Below are positions 21,678-25,804 of a stretch of 25,804 nt of DNA, in pieces (within the stretch, counting starts at the first letter, position 1; each line of letters begins with the position of its first letter). Source of the DNA: a virus; IMG/VR virus record IMGVR_UViG_3300010885_023020, positions 1-25,804 of that record; one strand, 5' to 3'. The translations under genes and the position numbers were made by a program. Below the pieces are notes generated by a model. That model was not told where the DNA came from. It did no database searches and saw only the letters and a list, made by a program, of their open reading frames with translations.

Positions 21678-22872
21678 GATTATTAAGCGCCTGTGTCCCA
21701 TTGAAGCGAGCGCCAATGACGACTTGCTGTGCCCCAAGAACTGGAATTGCTCCACTTGTATCTGGAGTGCCAAGAACGTTATTTAATGCAAACGAGAAAT
21801 TATTTACCTTGTAGGCATACGCGGCATTTACTGTATTGACAGAGTATGTGGATGAGACATCTGCAACAGTGACATTGGAGACTTGCGTAAATCCACCAGC
21901 GATTGTGGATGTAGCGTAAATTGCGTGTCCGCTAGCCCCTGACCCACCGGTTGCATTAGTTCCTATATCTACAATGTAAACAGTGGAAGTAACGGGCATA
22001 TTCTTAACCGATGCAATTACCGTCCCCTCATCCTGCCGATACCAACTCGAAAAGTTAGTCCCCGTCATGCTCGCCACATCAGCAGCGCGGGTGACGGTGG
22101 CAGAAGTGGTGGGGATGTAGGAGGTGGGGAAGGAGCCCTGCTCTACCTGATACCCCCAGATTACAAATGTTTCCGTGCCATCGTGGGCATATGTATTCGT
22201 CAATGGATTCAAAGAAGAACTATTGCTGGCAACAATAGTCCAGATGTCTCCAGAAATACATGACACCGAAATGCGATAGTAACCGTTAGGAAAAGGTGTT
22301 ATTGAAAATCCAGAGTTAAATCCACTTCCAGATACAACCGTTCCAGTTCCTAAGTCAAGATCAAACCGATAGTTTGGGGAATAATTGCCATTGTTCTGAT
22401 CACCGCACCAAATGTACCTTTGATTAGTTTTTTTTACAAACCAACTTCTTGTGTAAACAACACTACCGCTGCTTACAAAGTTTTCTCCAAGCCTTGCTCG
22501 CAGTGTTCCCGCTGCTGCGGTTACAAGCGATGCGGTGGAGTCACCAGTGGGGCTGGTTTGGCCAGACGCGACAGTTACGTTTTCACTCCAAGTCCAACCA
22601 GTTGTAAAAACAGTAGAAGCTGTCCTTAGGTTCGTCCTCGCCTCCTCCACCAACAGGCCAAGGCTTTCCCCCGTCGTCGGGTTGTGATCGAATCGAGGTT
22701 CATTCGCAATAGCAGTCTTAATTAATCCATCAGCACCCACATAAGTGCCAGTAGAACTTCTACTAAAAGTTATAAGATTTCTACCAGTTAAAGTATCAAT
22801 AAGACTCTTGTTCTTAGCAAAGTTAAGGTCTAGTGTAGGTCTTCCGTAATTTGCACCGTATACAATTGCCAT
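21610..22872 (-). CDS. Mosaic fibre/spike protein, paralog 2 (420 aa)
   Basis: Layout: a conserved N-terminal domain (1-81) with PTLDLNFAKNKSLIDTLTGR and the phage spike motif TAIANEPRFDHNPTTG ... LGLLVEEARTN; a variable jelly-roll-like domain (about 82-245), ending in IWGYQVEQGSFPTSYIPTT; the conserved block ATVTRAADVASMTG.NFSSWYRQDEGTV (about 250-282); a second variable LamG-like domain (about 283-390); and the fixed end YYPVRLADAQLQALTR. This is the pattern of phage head-spike/fibre proteins with concanavalin-like sugar-binding domains. There is no enzyme motif. It probably binds host or environmental glycans. The parts shared with paralog 1 are nearly identical in DNA and visibly richer in G+C than the flanking genes. 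Confidence 0.8.
   Translation of the reverse strand: MAIVYGANYGRPTLDLNFAKNKSLIDTLTGRNLITFSRSSTGTYVGADGLIKTAIANEPRFDHNPTTGESLGLLVEEARTNLRTASTVFTTGWTWSENVTVASGQTSPTGDSTASLVTAAAGTLRARLGENFVSSGSVVYTRSWFVKKTNQRYIWCGDQNNGNYSPNYRFDLDLGTGTVVSGSGFNSGFSITPFPNGYYRISVSCISGDIWTIVASNSSSLNPLTNTYAHDGTETFVIWGYQVEQGSFPTSYIPTTSATVTRAADVASMTGTNFSSWYRQDEGTVIASVKNMPVTSTVYIVDIGTNATGGSGASGHAIYATSTIAGGFTQVSNVTVADVSSTYSVNTVNAAYAYKVNNFSFALNNVLGTPDTSGAIPVLGAQQVVIGARFNGTQALNNPIARLAYYPVRLADAQLQALTR
22018..22133 (-). repeat. Direct repeat B, copy 1 (116 bp)
   Basis: Codes for the central conserved block of spike paralog 2 and is nearly identical to 23331-23446; differences cluster in a few bases near 22101-22106. Confidence 0.88.
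22630..22746 (-). repeat. Direct repeat C, copy 1 (117 bp, perfect)
   Basis: Codes for the N-terminal conserved segment TYVGADGLIKTAIANEPRFD through LLVEEARTN. I compared it base by base with 23832-23948 and found no difference. Confidence 0.92.
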
Positions 22873-22883
22873 ATATCTTTTTG

Positions 22884-22996
22884 TTTTTATTTAGTGAGTT
22901 GTTATAACCAAGATTGTTGTCAATTTGATTATCGGGTGAGGGCCTGGAGTTGAGCGTCGGCAAGTCGGACGGGGTAGTAGGTGAGGCGGGCGATGG
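22884..22996 (-). repeat. Direct repeat A, copy 2 (113 bp)
   Basis: The end of spike paralog 1 and the spacer before spike paralog 2, containing the late box of paralog 2. Partner of 21565-21677. Confidence 0.9.
22888..22894 (-). promoter_or_regulatory. Late promoter box CTAAATA
   Basis: 16 bases before the ATG of spike paralog 2, within direct repeat A. The copy in the other repeat reads TTAAATA. Confidence 0.5.
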
Positions 22997-24083
22997 TGCC
23001 GGAATAGTCATAAGACGTGCCACCGCCTAAATAATTACCGATTACAAAGCTGGTTACAGCAGGAACTGTCCCAGACGTGTCCGACGTTATTGTTCCCCCA
23101 TTGGCCACAACTGCAAAATTATTTAACTTGATAGCTGCTGCTGTTTTAACGTTAGCGACAGAAGAGTATGTGGCAAAAGATTGGTTATTTACCTGAATAG
23201 AGCCCCCATCCACAACTTGATAGGTCAAGTTATTTGCAGGATATACCAATACTGTTGCTCCATTACTAGAACTGCCTTGCAGCGTCCAGTAGGCACTATT
23301 AGACACGGAATTGCTAATGCCTTGGCAAAATACCGTCCCCTCATCCTGCCGATACCAACTTGAAAAGTTAGCCCCCGTCATGCTCGCCACATCAGCAGCG
23401 CGGGTGACGGTGGCCGTTGTGGTGGGGATGTAGGAGGTGGGGAAGGCGCCAAGTTCCATCTGAGCACCCCAGGCGTAGAAGGATGCTGCTGTTGAAGGGT
23501 TGGATCCATAGATGCCAAACGCATTGCTGCCAGATGCGGTTGTATAAGTTACGCGAGTCCAAGTTGTTCCAACAGTATGTTGAACTCCGCCATAATCACT
23601 TGGATTTCCAACTCTTACTGTTACAGTTCCGCTGACAGCTTTGATCCAAACAGTTTGGGTAACCGTTCCTGCGCCAACAGACAAGGACTTGGTAACCCTC
23701 GTATCAACTGCTGGAAATGTTATAAGTGCAGCAGTGTTGGTCCCATCTGGAGCAGTAGCGGCATTTGCTGTGATTGTAGATCCGTTATAAGTAGACCAAT
23801 TCGTAGCATCAATCACGCTATAAGTGACTACGTTCGTCCTCGCCTCCTCCACCAACAGGCCAAGGCTTTCCCCCGTCGTCGGGTTGTGATCGAATCGAGG
23901 TTCATTCGCAATAGCAGTCTTAATTAATCCATCAGCACCCACATAAGTTGCTTCTCTTGCTGTTTGGGATCTAGTAAAAGTAACAAGATTTAGACCACTT
24001 ACGGTATCAATAAGACTCTTATTCTTGACAAAGTTAAGGTCTAATGTAGGTGTTCCGTAATTTACTCCATGTATAGCAGACAT
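22929..24083 (-). CDS. Mosaic fibre/spike protein, paralog 1 (384 aa)
   Basis: The same plan as paralog 2. The N-terminal conserved domain begins MSAIHGVNYGTPTLDLNF, with VSGLNLVTFTRSQTAREATY before the shared spike motif. The first variable domain (about 86-215) is shorter and unrelated (ATNWSTYNGSTITANA ... FYAWGAQMELGAFPTSYIP). The central SWYRQDEGTV block is shared, a second unrelated variable domain follows (about 250-360), and the end is YYPVRLADAQLQALTR. It is a likely glycan-binding spike or fibre. A GGAG ribosome binding site lies ten bases before the ATG; no late box separates it from the upstream fibre-tip gene, so they are probably co-transcribed. Confidence 0.8.
   Translation of the reverse strand: MSAIHGVNYGTPTLDLNFVKNKSLIDTVSGLNLVTFTRSQTAREATYVGADGLIKTAIANEPRFDHNPTTGESLGLLVEEARTNVVTYSVIDATNWSTYNGSTITANAATAPDGTNTAALITFPAVDTRVTKSLSVGAGTVTQTVWIKAVSGTVTVRVGNPSDYGGVQHTVGTTWTRVTYTTASGSNAFGIYGSNPSTAASFYAWGAQMELGAFPTSYIPTTTATVTRAADVASMTGANFSSWYRQDEGTVFCQGISNSVSNSAYWTLQGSSSNGATVLVYPANNLTYQVVDGGSIQVNNQSFATYSSVANVKTAAAIKLNNFAVVANGGTITSDTSGTVPAVTSFVIGNYLGGGTSYDYSGTIARLTYYPVRLADAQLQALTR
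23331..23446 (-). repeat. Direct repeat B, copy 2 (116 bp)
   Basis: Central conserved block of spike paralog 1; partner of 22018-22133. Confidence 0.88.
23832..23948 (-). repeat. Direct repeat C, copy 2 (117 bp, perfect)
   Basis: N-terminal conserved segment of spike paralog 1; identical to 22630-22746. Confidence 0.92.
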
Positions 24084-24097
24084 TTTATTTTATCTCC

Positions 24098-24532
24098 TCA
24101 ATACTCCACATCTAACTTAGCAACATCTTTTCGTTCCCCAAGTATCATAAAGTAACAATCAATTTCACCACCAACACACTCAATCTCTACTGTGTTACTT
24201 GATATTCCAACAACACTATGTAACTTACCATTCTTTGGAGTAAGATTCACAGTAATACTTTCATCATCAACCAGACCAGTCCAATAATCTGGTAGAGGTA
24301 TACTAGACTCTGTTGTTTTGCCACGAACATAAACACCATTCTCAGGTCCTTCAAGTGAACCGTGTCTTAAGGTCAGTCCTGGTTTTGTTGGGTGAGGAAT
24401 GGAGAATGACTTGGTAGTAGCACCAAAATCACCAACAACCTGTAGTTTATATTGTGGAATTGCCGTCCCAATACCAATCCTACTATTAACAAGAACAAAG
24501 TCGGTATTAAAACCAATACGATTCGCAGGCAT
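24098..24532 (-). CDS. Small fibre-tip-like virion protein (144 aa)
   Basis: A 144-aa beta-rich protein. RIGIGTAIPQYKLQVVGDFG (18-37) is the fibre shaft motif common before phage fibre heads. FSIPHPTKPGLTLRHGSLEG and PENGVYVRGK follow, then LPDYWTGLVDDESITVNLTP, and the end GERKDVAKLDVEY. I have seen this arrangement at the C-terminus of larger phage fibre proteins, where it likely forms the trimeric head; here it is a free-standing gene. No serine-protease chaperone domain is present. A late box lies 27 bases before the ATG. It heads a run with the two spike paralogs. Confidence 0.75.
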   Translation of the reverse strand: MPANRIGFNTDFVLVNSRIGIGTAIPQYKLQVVGDFGATTKSFSIPHPTKPGLTLRHGSLEGPENGVYVRGKTTESSIPLPDYWTGLVDDESITVNLTPKNGKLHSVVGISSNTVEIECVGGEIDCYFMILGERKDVAKLDVEY

Positions 24533-24558
24533 CTATTTCTAATATCTTTTCTTATTTC

Positions 24559-24566
24559 TATTTATT
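24559..24566 (-). promoter_or_regulatory. Late promoter box AATAAATA
   Basis: Overlaps the TAA stop of sulfotransferase 2 (TAATAAATA) and is 27 bases before the ATG of the fibre-tip-like gene. Confidence 0.6.
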
Positions 24567-25356
24567 ACTGCCAGAACTCTAATTTTAGACCATCATAATA
24601 CTTCACCAATTCCTCACCAAGTATCTCTTCTGGTTTTGGACTAGTTCTACCAAGTTTCTTTCTTACATCGTGGAGTCCTTGAATACCATAAGCATCATCA
24701 TTCTCTGGTGATGGATTACTTAAGTTCTCAAAGTAATGTCCAGAATAATATTCTAACTCACAGAACTCATAAACCTTCTTCAGTGTTTCTTCTGGGGAGT
24801 TTACAATCTCTTCATAATCAATAAAACACAAATGTTCTCTTTGAGTTTCATATCCAATCTTTAAACTCTTCCAAGGAACACTCACATAATTCTCCCATAA
24901 TAATCTACATCTTGTTTGATTATTGACTGGTTTATTTGTATTCATCAGTTCTCTATCAATATAAGTAATCTTTTTTGACTTATTAATGATAGAAACAAAG
25001 GATGCTAAAACTTCACTGATTCTTCTGGTGGTGCAGATGATCTTTGGAGTTGTCTGAAATGTAGATTGAATATAAGAACCATACTTTGCCCAAGACCTAT
25101 GCTTCTCTAATACAATCGGTTCTTTGATATGCTGATAACACCCAGAAATAATACCTCTTTCTATATTTGAGTATTGTTCTGGATGTGTATTTGTCTGAAA
25201 TGTTGATACCTGTTTCCAAGTTGGTTTAGTTGCTAGAAGTAAATCTAACAATGGACTTGTTGGAGTGGTATGTATAGTTGGATTTTGTGAAATCAAAGTA
25301 GCAAAAACGGTGCTCCCACTACGAGGAACACCGCTCAAGAAATAAAACTGTTTCAT
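24565..25356 (-). CDS. Sulfotransferase 2
   Basis: A 263-aa PAPS-dependent sulfotransferase and distant paralog of that at 9007-9855. The 5'-phosphosulfate loop is SGVPRSGSTVFATLI (8-22), followed by the same TTPTSPLLDLL type segment (30-40). The 3'-phosphate site is KIICTTRRISEVLASF (105-120) with R111/R112 and S119. HLCFIDYEEIV and the end KKLGRTSPKPEEIL match the order in paralog 1 (VGKTIKKTCKKPEEVL). All key residues are intact. It starts with an ATGA overlap with the glycosyltransferase gene upstream. The acceptor is unknown; a virion protein or host glycan is possible. Confidence 0.87.
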   Translation of the reverse strand: MKQFYFLSGVPRSGSTVFATLISQNPTIHTTPTSPLLDLLLATKPTWKQVSTFQTNTHPEQYSNIERGIISGCYQHIKEPIVLEKHRSWAKYGSYIQSTFQTTPKIICTTRRISEVLASFVSIINKSKKITYIDRELMNTNKPVNNQTRCRLLWENYVSVPWKSLKIGYETQREHLCFIDYEEIVNSPEETLKKVYEFCELEYYSGHYFENLSNPSPENDDAYGIQGLHDVRKKLGRTSPKPEEILGEELVKYYDGLKLEFWQ

Positions 25357-25804
25357 TCTTGGATTTCTTCAGGTTGTTGTGTTGTTAGAAACTCCAGGAA
25401 GTGTGCAAAGTTTCCCATCCATACTTTACTTCCAATATGAGCACAGGTTGCATTTGGATTGATCCAAATATCAAACTCAAGTTCTTTCAGTTTAGTGCAA
25501 AGGTAAATATCTTCTCCAACAAACTCATTATAACTTGTTGCATACTCACAAATCAACTTAAGTTCTTTTCCTCTAAACAATGTAGTTGGATTTGAGTTCC
25601 AGAGTGCTTCTAATGCCTTTCTGGAAAGTTTAAGAAATCCGGTTCCTACTGCATCAACCTTAATGTTTCCTTGTTCGTCTTTTTCAATTTGATCAATACC
25701 TTTAAGTTTTACATTAAAGTTTCCTGGTTCATCAGTTTTTGATACCACAGGAAGACCAATTACATCGTGCTGGGAGTTAATAACATCTAAAAGTGCTCTT
25801 GCAT
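25353..25804 (-). CDS. Glycosyltransferase, GT-A type (5' part beyond right edge)
   Basis: The frame is open from the TGA at 25355-25353 to the right edge, with 150 residues visible; the GTG at 25748 is an internal codon, not the start. The visible upstream part reads ARALLDVINSQHDVIGLPVV, then a variable loop and VDAVGTGFLKLSRKALEALW, which matches the GMGFVMIHRKVF acceptor segment of the glycosyltransferase at 18880-19536. VGEDIYLCTKLKELEFDIWI and CAHIGSK match its MPEDISFFWRARSLGYECWL and LSHTGSH. The D-x-D site must lie outside the window. It is coupled to sulfotransferase 2 by ATGA. It is probably active if the missing part is intact. Confidence 0.8.
   Translation of the reverse strand, partial: ARALLDVINSQHDVIGLPVVSKTDEPGNFNVKLKGIDQIEKDEQGNIKVDAVGTGFLKLSRKALEALWNSNPTTLFRGKELKLICEYATSYNEFVGEDIYLCTKLKELEFDIWINPNATCAHIGSKVWMGNFAHFLEFLTTQQPEEIQE

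Noticed and set aside
21489-21773. Minus-strand frame of 94 codons over the end of spike paralog 2 and the spacer
   Set aside because: A different frame of repeat A; a similar shadow appears at 22823-23023 because the DNA is duplicated. Neither has start signals.
23577-23927. Plus-strand frame of 116 codons in spike paralog 1
   Set aside because: Antisense to conserved fibre domains; its content follows from the GC-rich repeat C.

Overview
This window looks like part of a T4-like cyanophage genome (a myovirus of marine Synechococcus or Prochlorococcus), by inference from gene content. It carries a PD-(D/E)XK exonuclease, PhoH, ThyX with a cyanobacteria-like active-site motif, a phage glutaredoxin, T4-type late promoter boxes (NTAAATA) in front of many genes, AT-rich DNA, tightly packed genes with ATGA/TAATG overlaps, and several 2-oxoglutarate oxygenases, sulfotransferases and glycosyltransferases among fibre-like genes. 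Every gene I can support is on the minus strand, so transcription runs from high to low coordinates. No tRNA, CRISPR array or insertion sequence was seen, and no gap without a gene exceeds 300 bases.

The left part (1-4654) is an early/metabolic block. It holds a partial exonuclease, phoH, an 80-aa protein, thyX, two 51-aa proteins translationally coupled to thyX, a 30-aa basic protein, three conserved-type hypothetical proteins and a glutaredoxin. Three strong sigma-70-type promoters serve this block. One uses the loop of a rho-independent terminator as its -35 box (2759-2794). One lies inside the glutaredoxin gene (4559-4588). One starts a candidate ~100-nt structured small RNA that ends at its own terminator (4686-4821).

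The right part (4818-25804) is a late block of structural and modification genes. Its centre is three paralogous ~960-976 aa proteins. Each can be read as 18 kelch-like repeats in exactly three groups of six, that is three tandem six-bladed beta-propellers. Each propeller gene has small enzyme-type genes on both sides: glycosyltransferases, sulfotransferases, prolyl-4-hydroxylase-like and other 2OG-oxygenase-like proteins, one of them degenerate. Further upstream are a beta-rich structural protein, two mosaic fibre/spike paralogs that share near-identical DNA at both ends and in the middle with unrelated sequence between, a small fibre-tip-like protein, a sulfotransferase and a glycosyltransferase that runs off the right edge.

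Working model (inference): the propeller and spike proteins are variable surface or adhesin proteins kept diverse by recombination between repeats. The linked enzymes decorate either these proteins or the host surface. Most late genes carry their own late promoter, often overlapping the end of the upstream gene.
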